Source of the DNA: Candidatus Omnitrophota bacterium
GTDB lineage: Bacteria > Omnitrophota > Gorgyraeia > Gygaellales > Profunditerraquicolaceae
Assembly: GCA_028717985.1 (NCBI GenBank)
Contig: JAQUMS010000112.1
Location: forward strand, 1 to 5,355
Length of the DNA stretch: 5,355 nt
Direction: 5' to 3'
How positions within the stretch are numbered: position 1 is the first letter of the stretch; each line of letters begins with the position of its first letter. A model generated the notes under the pieces. The model made no database searches, was not told the origin of the DNA, and worked only from the letters and a program-made list of their open reading frames with translations. This document shows, in pieces, positions 1 to 5,355 of this stretch. Made by a program: the position numbers and the translations under genes.

Positions 1-629
1 GTATCAGAAATCTCGGAAACAAGGTGAAGATCATGCGTAGCGGATATAACGGTCTTGCCCTGCTCATGAGCGGAAAGAATGATATCAACAATATAGCGGG
101 TTGTTAACGGGTCAAGCCCCGCCGTAGGCTCATCAAGGATCAGAACATCGGGATCAATCGCCAGCGTTGACGCGATCGCCACTTTGCGTTTCTCTCCTAC
201 ACTCAATTGATGAGGAGACCGTTCAAGCAAATGACCGATATTAAATGATTGTGCCAGCTGATCAAGCCGCTTTTTAATCACATCTTTAGGCACTCCAAAC
301 TGGAGCGGGCCGAAAATGATATCCTCCCGTACCGTCGGACAAAAAAGCTGAATGTCAGGGTTCTGAAAAACAAATCCTACTTTAGAGCGAAATTTACGGG
401 TAAAATCAACCGAATTAAAAACAGATTCTTTCAATTCTTCGCCAAAAAACGATATGCTTCCCCGGGAAGGAAAGATCAAGCCGTCGAGCATCTGCAGAAG
501 AGTTGATTTCCCTGAACCGTTTGCACCAAGCAAAACAATTTTCTCTCCACGCGGTATATCCATGGATATACCGTTCAACGCGGTAAATTTGTTCAGATAC
601 GAATAGTGAACATCCCTTAATTCAAACAT
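1..629 (-). CDS. cbiO: ATPase subunit of nickel/cobalt ECF transporter (CbiO/NikO), 3' end cut by window edge
   Basis: This is the cytoplasmic ATPase that powers group I ECF import of Ni2+ or Co2+. I translated 209 residues and no stop occurs before the window edge, so the C-terminus is missing. All ABC ATPase motifs reached are intact: Walker A GANGSGKST (35-43), Q-loop QNPDIQLF (89-96, the form typical of ECF ATPases), C-loop LSVGE (142-146), Walker B VLILDEP (162-168), D-loop AGLD (170-173) and the H-loop histidine in ATHD (H199). The N-terminus MFELRDVHYSY matches the usual start of the family. I chose ATG 629 because GGA lies 7 nt upstream; an in-frame ATG at 647 would add six residues but lacks a Shine-Dalgarno sequence. 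It is the last visible gene of the operon, about 34 nt after cbiQ. The C-loop has V instead of the second-position G of LSGGQ, which I believe occurs in other CbiO proteins. The family call is secure; the metal (Ni or Co) is not determined. Confidence 0.95.
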   Translation of the reverse strand, partial: MFELRDVHYSYLNKFTALNGISMDIPRGEKIVLLGANGSGKSTLLQMLDGLIFPSRGSISFFGEELKESVFNSVDFTRKFRSKVGFVFQNPDIQLFCPTVREDIIFGPLQFGVPKDVIKKRLDQLAQSFNIGHLLERSPHQLSVGEKRKVAIASTLAIDPDVLILDEPTAGLDPLTTRYIVDIILSAHEQGKTVISATHDLHLVSEISD

Positions 630-663
630 TATTTTATCCGAGTCCATTAGATAATTATATACT

Positions 664-1506
664 TCACACGCGCCGGGAACAATACACAATAGCCGCGCTC
701 ATCATAATAACCAATCCCAGCCACACCCAATCCCGTACCGTGGTTTTAAATTCCTCAAAGACAAACGTTTCGCCGGAATAACCTCTGGAAAGCATGGCCC
801 GGTATACATCTTCATTCATCTGAAATGACCGCTGCCACAAGGAAGCGATTTTCCAGGCAACCAGGCTCCTGCCTTGTGATGATGAAATAAAACCGCCCAC
901 GCGGCTTTTTATCCCCAGGTACGAATTTTCCACAATACCGACAAACAGATAAATATACCGGTAGCACATGCCAAAAATCATCACGAACACCTGCGGGATC
1001 TTAAAAACCCGAAGGACTTTCAACAATGCCGTGTGTTTTGTGGTAAGAGAGAGCAAAACGACGAATGAAACAGACGTTGACACACGGACGAGAAATAACG
1101 CCGCGGTATCAATTCCCTGCCGGGTAACAGCCAGGCGCATCCCGCCGAAATGAAAGCTCGCGATCTCCCTGCCCGGAGTAATTATGCTGAATATGGCAGG
1201 AACAACGATCAGTAATGAAAATAGCGGGATAAAAACAAGAGTGCGCTTTAAAAAAAATCCCGGCTGAATACGGGACAAACAGCTTAGAAAAAAACAAAAA
1301 ATATACATATACCCGATCAACGCGGTGTTTTTAAGGAAAAGCGCCACGCACAAAAAAATAAAGAACGAAACGGTCTTAATCCGGGGATCAAGAGACTGAA
1401 GAAATCCGTTTCTCGCGGCGCATTCTTCGGAATATAATGATTCTTTGACAAACGCCAGTGTCCCGGTAAGAGAACGTTCAATGAACAACGTGTGTGTTTT
1501 CGGCAT
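664..1506 (-). CDS. cbiQ: Transmembrane coupling subunit of nickel/cobalt ECF transporter (CbiQ/NikQ)
   Basis: This is the EcfT-type membrane protein that links the metal-binding subunit to the ATPase. The product is 280 aa, normal for the family. The N-terminal cytoplasmic stretch ends in LDPRIKT (39-45), a typical CbiQ feature just before the first membrane helix. Hydrophobic segments lie near 46-58, 62-80, 90-108, 135-155, 172-190 and 258-276. The cytoplasmic coupling region between the last two carries YRAMLSRGYSG (235-245), which matches the second Ala-Arg-Gly-type motif that docks on the ATPases; the first copy appears degenerate (IKSRVGG, 199-205). The frame stays open upstream to an ATG at 1560, but that would overlap the preceding gene by 53 nt. 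ATG 1506 starts one base after the TAA of that gene, which suggests translational coupling, and its Shine-Dalgarno sequence is weak. Subunit identity is secure; substrate is inferred from cbiM. Confidence 0.93.
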   Translation of the reverse strand: MPKTHTLFIERSLTGTLAFVKESLYSEECAARNGFLQSLDPRIKTVSFFIFLCVALFLKNTALIGYMYIFCFFLSCLSRIQPGFFLKRTLVFIPLFSLLIVVPAIFSIITPGREIASFHFGGMRLAVTRQGIDTAALFLVRVSTSVSFVVLLSLTTKHTALLKVLRVFKIPQVFVMIFGMCYRYIYLFVGIVENSYLGIKSRVGGFISSSQGRSLVAWKIASLWQRSFQMNEDVYRAMLSRGYSGETFVFEEFKTTVRDWVWLGLVIMMSAAIVYCSRRV

Positions 1507-1507
1507 A

Positions 1508-1843
1508 TTATTTATTTTTCTTGCCAAGAAACTTTCCAAAAATAAAAACAAAGACCACAATAACCGCTATTCCCACAACCGCTGAAATTACATATGAAAA
1601 ACACGAATGGCCCCACCCCTTATCTTCCCAGCCCCTGAAAGTGTAATCCGGGAAAGGAGCTTTCCACACTCCTGATAACGCGTTAAGCCCGGAAGGGATA
1701 TACCCAACCATCTCTTTTATTTCTTCCATTCCCCATTCTCCCCATGCCGCCCCCGACCTGAATTTTTCAGGAACAAGCAAACCAAGAGGACACAGCAAAA
1801 TAAGAAACACAATTCCGACCCACAATTTAGAAACTGTCTTCAT
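1508..1843 (-). CDS. Small two-helix accessory subunit of nickel/cobalt ECF transporter (NikN/CbiN-type, PDGLE-like)
   Basis: The product is a 111-aa membrane protein with one hydrophobic helix near residues 7-24 and a second near 84-105, separated by an extracytoplasmic loop of about 60 residues and followed by a basic tail (GKFLGKKNK). This topology and its position between cbiM and cbiQ fit the small partner (NikN or CbiN) needed with the M subunit for metal binding and uptake. The loop contains AAWGEWGMEEI (32-42), GYIPSGL (47-53) and a WKAPFPDYTF segment (60-69). I recall similar loops in proteins annotated as PDGLE-domain cobalt/nickel transport components, but the literal PDGLE motif is absent here, so the family name is tentative. 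The start is well supported: AAGGGG lies 6 nt before ATG 1843, in the 13-nt gap after cbiM. The stop is one base before cbiQ. The role is firm from context, the family assignment less so. Confidence 0.8.
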   Translation of the reverse strand: MKTVSKLWVGIVFLILLCPLGLLVPEKFRSGAAWGEWGMEEIKEMVGYIPSGLNALSGVWKAPFPDYTFRGWEDKGWGHSCFSYVISAVVGIAVIVVFVFIFGKFLGKKNK

Positions 1844-1856
1844 ATGCCACCCCTTA

Positions 1857-2528
1857 TTATTCCTGAAAAAATGAACTATCCTGTTTTTGCAAATACTTCA
1901 CCACAAGAGCCGTTATAACCGCCTCAACCCACCCGAAAACCAGCAGATGCTCGGACATCATCGCAGTTAAGGCGACGGTAATCCCATAAGGAGAATACAA
2001 TGCCTGCCCCTGAGCGGTATGATGAAGAACAGGCTGCAACCCGAATTCCACCGCGGTACAAAACGCCGCCGCGTTCAAAGCCACATACGCTGCGGCTCCG
2101 GCCGCAAAAACTCTTCGCTTCGATGTTACCGGTGAATTAAAACTGATAGCTTTATACAGATAATATCCGGTAAAGACCAGCACAAACGCCATATTAAAAC
2201 AATTCGCTCCTATCGCCGTAATCCCTCCGTCGCCAAACAACAGCGCCTGAACAACCAAAGCGACGGTAACCGCTATACACGCCGCCCATGGCCCCAGAAG
2301 AATCGCGACCAAAACGCCTCCGACAGCATGCCCGCTCGTACCTCCGGGGATAGGCACGTTAAACATCATGATCACGAAACTAAATGCCGCTCCAATAGCC
2401 ACAAGAGGCACATGCTTGGCTTTTAAATTCTTCTTAACTATTTTCGAAGCGATACCCCATACCGGAATCATTACGGCGTATAAAACGCCGCACGTCGCCG
2501 GGCCTAAATATCCATCAGGAATATGCAC
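1857..2528 (-). CDS. cbiM: Substrate-binding membrane subunit of nickel/cobalt ECF transporter (CbiM/NikM), GTG start
   Basis: This inner-membrane subunit binds Ni2+ or Co2+ and delivers it for import. The product is 223 aa and strongly hydrophobic, with about six or seven membrane segments. The N-terminus, MHIPDGYLGPATC, is the hallmark of the CbiM/NikM family. In the known NikM structure the metal is held by the N-terminal amine, His2 and His67; with the start chosen here, a histidine falls at position 2 and another at position 67 (in GGTSGHAVGG). Other family-like stretches are LLGPWAA and LFGDGGITAIGANCFNMA in the middle of the protein. Two GTG codons are adjacent (2531 and 2528). GGAGG at 2539-2535 is 3 nt from the first and 6 nt from the second, so 2528 is preferred. 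The gene follows the outer-membrane barrel gene by 16 nt and precedes the small subunit by 13 nt. Nickel versus cobalt cannot be decided from sequence. Confidence 0.95.
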   Translation of the reverse strand: MHIPDGYLGPATCGVLYAVMIPVWGIASKIVKKNLKAKHVPLVAIGAAFSFVIMMFNVPIPGGTSGHAVGGVLVAILLGPWAACIAVTVALVVQALLFGDGGITAIGANCFNMAFVLVFTGYYLYKAISFNSPVTSKRRVFAAGAAAYVALNAAAFCTAVEFGLQPVLHHTAQGQALYSPYGITVALTAMMSEHLLVFGWVEAVITALVVKYLQKQDSSFFQE

Positions 2529-2534
2529 CACCTG

Positions 2535-2539
2535 CCTCC
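2535..2539 (-). promoter_or_regulatory. Ribosome binding site deciding the cbiM start
   Basis: The minus strand reads GGAGG, a perfect Shine-Dalgarno core, in the 16-nt gap behind the barrel gene. It is followed by CAG and then GTG GTG CAT. The 6-nt spacing to the second GTG (2528) is normal, while the 3-nt spacing to the first is short. The second start also gives the family-standard N-terminus Met-His-Ile-Pro. Confidence 0.8.
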
Positions 2540-2544
2540 AGTTT

Positions 2545-3459
2545 TTAAAAAGTGTATACGAACGTCACCGCGACCGAATCATTGGCATCGCAATTAGTCC
2601 CGGCTAAAACTCGCTGATAGCAAAGCAGGGTCTGAATCTTATCATTGGACCATCCGATACCCGGCGCAACCATAACGTATCCGGTATCAGTCGCGGGAAC
2701 CCTGTCTCCTGCGTCCTTTCTATCTCCCTGCATAAAACCATTTATTTCGCACAACAGGTTAAAACCACGGGGAAGAAAATATTCCACACCAAAATCATAC
2801 GTAAAATTGTTCGCGTACAGAGTTTTAACGGTGTCGATCGTGACTGACACAGGAAAAGAATACAGCGCGTCGGCATGGAGAACAAACGGTTTGATTTTTT
2901 TAGTAACAATCACGCCATACCCATGTTCCCATGCTCCGCTTCCCATTATATCCGTTCCAAGCTTATCATCAGCGGCGTGCTGGTATTTACCGGAAGGGGC
3001 CTTAACCTGAAAAACCCCCGTAATCAACGGAAGGATTTTCTGTTCTGACAAAAGGCAATACCGGAGGTACAGATAGCTATCCCCCATTCCCCGGGCACGA
3101 GCTTTTTCTCCCGACTGTTCAATATAGTTCTGCTGATAGATTGTTTGTCCGGCAAATTCTAATTTATTCGTAAGCCCATACTGAAAAAAGAACTGTTCGG
3201 CAAAAGAACTTTTTTTATCGCCTTCAGGAAGAGAACTATAATCCCCTTCATCATTAAATGTCCCGCGGGTATGATTATAAAAGAAAAACGGCTGTACAAT
3301 AAGCTGCCCTTTTTCGCAAACCGGGGCTGTCCACGTGGTTAACGGACCGGCTGACACTGGATTCCATTCCTCTGATTGCGTGACTTGCCCTTGAGAAAAA
3401 CACGGGTGAACGCACAGAAAAACACATATAAAAGATAAAAACAGACCTTTTCCCGTCAT
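2545..3459 (-). CDS. Predicted outer-membrane beta-barrel protein (MetA-pathway/phenol-degradation transporter-like), first gene of the metal-uptake operon
   Basis: The product is 304 aa. It begins with a Sec signal peptide: Lys4, a hydrophobic core from about 6 to 17, and a likely signal peptidase I site after CFS (20-22). There is no good lipobox. The mature part has no membrane helices but shows alternating polar/hydrophobic strands rich in Tyr and Phe, and it ends in VAVTFVYTF, a C-terminal aromatic beta-signal expected of outer-membrane barrels. Segments GLTNKLEF (95-102) and PLITGVFQVKAPSGKY (144-159) resemble the PF13557 family; I recognise this by pattern, not by search. The substrate is unknown. 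It is 16 nt upstream of cbiM and has its own promoter, so it is probably co-transcribed with the Ni/Co importer and may help metal cross the outer membrane; that is inference. ATG 3459 is preferred over TTG 3462 because the G-rich Shine-Dalgarno tract is only one base from the TTG. Confidence 0.8.
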   Translation of the reverse strand: MTGKGLFLSFICVFLCVHPCFSQGQVTQSEEWNPVSAGPLTTWTAPVCEKGQLIVQPFFFYNHTRGTFNDEGDYSSLPEGDKKSSFAEQFFFQYGLTNKLEFAGQTIYQQNYIEQSGEKARARGMGDSYLYLRYCLLSEQKILPLITGVFQVKAPSGKYQHAADDKLGTDIMGSGAWEHGYGVIVTKKIKPFVLHADALYSFPVSVTIDTVKTLYANNFTYDFGVEYFLPRGFNLLCEINGFMQGDRKDAGDRVPATDTGYVMVAPGIGWSNDKIQTLLCYQRVLAGTNCDANDSVAVTFVYTF

Positions 3460-3463
3460 CAAT

Positions 3464-3472
3464 CCCCCCCCT
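3464..3472 (-). repeat. Poly-G (G8) tract forming the ribosome binding site of the barrel gene
   Basis: The minus strand reads A followed by eight G residues, then ATTG and the ATG at 3459. The tract is the only Shine-Dalgarno candidate for the barrel gene. Mononucleotide G runs are prone to slipped-strand length changes, and a change here would alter spacing without a frameshift. Any effect on expression is hypothetical. Confidence 0.7.
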
Positions 3473-3512
3473 GGTTTACGGACTATTTCCCGGATTTAAT
3501 TGTAATGCCGTG

Positions 3513-3522
3513 ATTTTAAAAT
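3513..3522. repeat. 10-bp perfect palindrome at the -10 box/start site of the operon promoter
   Basis: ATTTTAAAAT is a perfect dyad that overlaps the last two bases of the predicted -10 hexamer and extends into the predicted transcription start. A repressor site here would block initiation, but short AT palindromes also arise by chance. It does not match the spaced half-sites of the enteric NikR box. Confidence 0.3.
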
Positions 3523-3548
3523 TATAACATCGCGCATACTACTATCAA
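3521..3548 (-). promoter_or_regulatory. Sigma70-type promoter driving the barrel-cbiM-cbiQ-cbiO operon
   Basis: On the minus strand TTGATA (3548-3543, five of six consensus bases) is followed by a 16-nt spacer and TATAAT (3526-3521, perfect consensus). The sequence just upstream of the -35 box is AT-rich. Transcription would start near 3514, giving a leader of about 55 nt before ATG 3459. The promoter lies in the largest intergenic gap of the window, between rsmA and the barrel gene, exactly where a new transcription unit is expected. The leader is too short for a cobalamin riboswitch. Confidence 0.75.
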
Positions 3549-3572
3549 GCTATATTTAAGCGTTCCCGGCGT

Positions 3573-4367
3573 TTATTTCTTTATTAAATCTGAAAGACGG
3601 GCGAAAGCCGCGAGGCTTAACTGTTCAGGACGGACCCGCGAATCAACGCTGTTCACCAAGAAAAATTCTTTAAGCACGGCGGCGGGAACTTTTCCCTTTA
3701 GGCTGTTTGCGAGTGTTTTTCTTCTCTGATTGAACGCGGTACGGATAAGAGAAAAAAGCAACTTCTCGTCGCGCACCGTAGGTTCCGGATGAGTACGGAT
3801 AGATAATTCCAGAAGGCAGGAATCAACCCGGGGAACAGGTTTAAAAGAATTCCTTTTGATGGTAGCAAGTATCCGCGGCTGGGCGTGATACTGAACAAAA
3901 CAACTAAAAGCACCATATTCTTTTGTCCCCGGGGAAGCGGCAACCCGCGCGGCGAATTCTTTCTGCACGGTTAACAGTATTTTCTCAATCTTAGATTTAT
4001 TCGAAAGAAGATATTCAATGATCGGACTGCTGATATAATACGGGATATTCCCGAATACTTTTATTTTTTTGAGCGGATCGGGGAAATATTTATTAAAATC
4101 AAATTTCAGGATATCTCCCTGAAAAATGGCTACCTTCCCGTGCCCGCTGAATTTATCGTCGAGAAGAAGGCATAATGAACGGTCCAATTCCACCGCGTAA
4201 ACTTCCGAGACGACACGGGAAAGCAATCGTGTCATTACGCCGCAGCCCGGGCCGATCTCCAGGACAACATCGTGAGAAGAAAATCCGCACGCACGGACAA
4301 TACGTTCCTGAGCGTGAGCATCAACCAGGAAATTCTGGCCTAATCTTTTTTTAGGTTTCGGATGCAT
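3573..4367 (-). CDS. rsmA: 16S rRNA (adenine1518-N6/adenine1519-N6)-dimethyltransferase RsmA (KsgA)
   Basis: This enzyme uses S-adenosylmethionine to dimethylate two adjacent adenines in the 3'-terminal hairpin of 16S rRNA during small-subunit maturation. The product is 264 aa, normal length. The N-terminus KPKKRLGQNFLVD (4-16) is the family signature. The SAM-binding fold shows motif I VLEIGPGCG (35-43), the acidic residue E60 in VELD that would contact the ribose, and GDIL (84-87). The catalytic motif is NIPYYISSPI (107-116). The C-terminal part has FKPVPRVDS (175-183) and FNQRRKTL (212-219), both typical. ATG 4367 starts inside the end of pdxA with a 28-nt overlap and no clear Shine-Dalgarno sequence, so translation probably depends on ribosomes finishing pdxA. 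No intrinsic terminator is evident after the stop. Identification is secure. Confidence 0.97.
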   Translation of the reverse strand: MHPKPKKRLGQNFLVDAHAQERIVRACGFSSHDVVLEIGPGCGVMTRLLSRVVSEVYAVELDRSLCLLLDDKFSGHGKVAIFQGDILKFDFNKYFPDPLKKIKVFGNIPYYISSPIIEYLLSNKSKIEKILLTVQKEFAARVAASPGTKEYGAFSCFVQYHAQPRILATIKRNSFKPVPRVDSCLLELSIRTHPEPTVRDEKLLFSLIRTAFNQRRKTLANSLKGKVPAAVLKEFFLVNSVDSRVRPEQLSLAAFARLSDLIKK

Positions 4368-5341
4368 TGTTCAGCGAGTGTAAGCGCAGCTATGAAAGAA
4401 GAAGGATCGGCACTGCCCCGGCCGGCGATATCAAATGCGGTCCCGTGAAGCGGCGATGTGCGGACAAAAGGCAAGCCAAGAGTCATATTTACTCCGCTGT
4501 CGGCGCCGGTTAATTTCAAAGGAATTAATGCCTGGTCATGGAACATCGCGATAACACAATCATAATATCCTTGGGAAGCCTTCCATACAGCGATATCCGA
4601 GGGCAACGGGCCGTCAATAACCGTTTTTTTCAGGGAAATATTTTTAATCGCGGGAGAAATAACTTCATTCTCTTCCGCACCGATCACTCCGTTATCCGAC
4701 GCGTGAGGGTTCAAGCCGCAGACAACAATACGGGGAGATGAAACCGCAAAATATCTTTTAAGGGCGTCCGCGGATTCAACAACCGTCTTTTGAATAAGAC
4801 CGGGATTTAATTTTTTTGCGACCCGACGAAGCGCGATATGACGAGTAACAAGAGAAAACTTTAAGTTTTCATTCATCAACATCATCACCACATCCCGGAC
4901 ACCGGAACGATCGGCAAGATATTCGGTATGCCCGCCGTATGTATATCCAGCCGCATTAATGGACTCTTTGCAAATCGGACCCGTAACCAGACAATCAACA
5001 GAGCCGCCGGAAATCATGTCCATCGCGGCGTCAAGATATTCAATTGACGCGCGCCCATATTCGGGCCTGCTGAAGCCGAAACGAAATTTGGAAAAATCAA
5101 TAGTTCGTAGATCAATAAAAGAAATACAGGGCGGCGGAGTATCCAGAAGACGAACAAATGCCCGGGAACAGCGTAAAGCGGCAGCGCGCATGACACGCAA
5201 ATCACCTATAACCACATAGCCGGTCATAGACTTTCTGCCGTGTTTTATACACGTGGAAAGGGCTTTGAGAACAACCTCCGGTCCGATGCCCGAAGGGTCT
5301 CCCATTGTAATTCCGATTCTGATTCTCCCCTGTGGCGGCAT
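4340..5341 (-). CDS. pdxA: 4-hydroxythreonine-4-phosphate dehydrogenase PdxA
   Basis: PdxA oxidises 4-phosphooxy-L-threonine with NAD(P)+; the product decarboxylates and is used by PdxJ to make pyridoxine 5'-phosphate in the DXP-dependent vitamin B6 pathway. The product is 333 aa, normal length. It opens with IGITMGDPSGIGPEVV (9-24). The three metal-binding histidines known from E. coli are present: H138 in GGHTEYL, H213 in GLNPHASDNG and H268 in MFHDQALIPLKL. The C-terminal signature LPFVRTSPLHGTAFDIAG (290-307) is also clear. ATG 5341 is the best visible start, with GGGT about 7 nt upstream. The frame remains open to the window edge 14 nt further, so an earlier start cannot be fully excluded. 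The 3' end overlaps rsmA by 28 nt; pdxA and rsmA are also neighbours in E. coli, which supports both calls. Confidence 0.96.
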   Translation of the reverse strand: MPPQGRIRIGITMGDPSGIGPEVVLKALSTCIKHGRKSMTGYVVIGDLRVMRAAALRCSRAFVRLLDTPPPCISFIDLRTIDFSKFRFGFSRPEYGRASIEYLDAAMDMISGGSVDCLVTGPICKESINAAGYTYGGHTEYLADRSGVRDVVMMLMNENLKFSLVTRHIALRRVAKKLNPGLIQKTVVESADALKRYFAVSSPRIVVCGLNPHASDNGVIGAEENEVISPAIKNISLKKTVIDGPLPSDIAVWKASQGYYDCVIAMFHDQALIPLKLTGADSGVNMTLGLPFVRTSPLHGTAFDIAGRGSADPSSFIAALTLAEQCIRNLKKD

Positions 5342-5355
5342 ATAGTGACCCGGTG

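Noticed and set aside
249..506. An 85-codon open frame on the plus strand opposite cbiO.
   Set aside because: It lies wholly antisense to a gene with intact ABC ATPase motifs, its product resembles nothing I know, and it has no supporting context.
648..680. A TATAAT hexamer on the minus strand (659-654) just before cbiO, possibly an internal promoter.
   Set aside because: The best -35 candidate at 17-nt spacing (TTGTTC) matches only three consensus bases, and the AT-rich gap between genes explains the hexamer.
1250..1257. An A8 run (T8 on the coding strand) inside cbiQ as a possible contingency locus.
   Set aside because: It encodes the ordinary PGFFLKR segment of an intact frame, and one A/T run of this length is expected in AT-rich membrane-protein codons.
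1507..1560. An upstream ATG at 1560 would extend CbiQ by 18 residues.
   Set aside because: It would overlap the small-subunit gene by 53 nt and add an atypical N-terminus; the ATG at 1506, one base after that gene's stop, fits better.
2645..3010. A 121-codon open frame on the plus strand opposite the barrel gene.
   Set aside because: It is antisense to a gene with a signal peptide, ribosome binding site and promoter, and its translation shows no recognisable domain.
3463..3572. Cobalamin or NiCo riboswitch in the leader of the metal operon.
   Set aside because: The predicted leader is about 55 nt, too short for a cobalamin riboswitch, and I find no B12-box-like sequence or convincing multi-stem fold.
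3549..3572. Intrinsic terminator after rsmA.
   Set aside because: Only 3- to 4-bp complementarities are present and there is no U-tract, so read-through into the metal operon is possible.

Overview
The window holds seven protein-coding genes, all on the minus strand. Transcription therefore runs from high to low coordinates, and coding density is about 97%. A signal-peptide-bearing outer-membrane beta-barrel gene shows a diderm (Gram-negative type) bacterium. Base composition is moderate, starts are a mix of ATG and GTG, and nothing suggests a non-standard genetic code. The lineage cannot be fixed from the sequence. The pdxA-rsmA neighbourhood together with a nickel/cobalt ECF operon would fit deltaproteobacterial, Nitrospirota or Omnitrophota-like genomes; this is a weak inference only.

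Region A (5341 down to 3573) carries two housekeeping genes that overlap by 28 nt: pdxA (4-hydroxythreonine-4-phosphate dehydrogenase, pyridoxal phosphate synthesis) and rsmA/ksgA (16S rRNA dimethyladenosine transferase). Both keep their catalytic motifs.

Region B (3572 down to 3460) is the only real intergenic gap, about 110 nt. It contains a near-consensus sigma70-type promoter firing into the next operon, a 10-bp palindrome overlapping its -10 box, and a run of eight G residues that forms part of the ribosome binding site of the next gene. No convincing terminator is visible behind rsmA.

Region C (3459 down to 1) is a tightly packed metal-uptake operon. In order it encodes a predicted outer-membrane beta-barrel, the substrate-binding membrane protein CbiM/NikM, a small two-helix partner (NikN/CbiN-type), the transmembrane coupling protein CbiQ/NikQ, and the ATPase CbiO/NikO, which runs off the window at position 1. 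Gaps are 16, 13, 1 and about 34 nt. Together these make a group I energy-coupling-factor (ECF) importer for Ni2+ or Co2+: CbiM/NikM and its small partner bind the ion, CbiQ/NikQ couples, and CbiO/NikO hydrolyses ATP. The sequence does not decide between nickel and cobalt. The leading barrel gene suggests that the operon may also supply the outer-membrane step.

No RNA genes, insertion sequences, CRISPR arrays or recognisable cobalamin/NiCo riboswitch were seen. The system is a recognisable one. The less ordinary points are the barrel's place in the operon, the G8 tract at its ribosome binding site, and the corrected start of CbiM.
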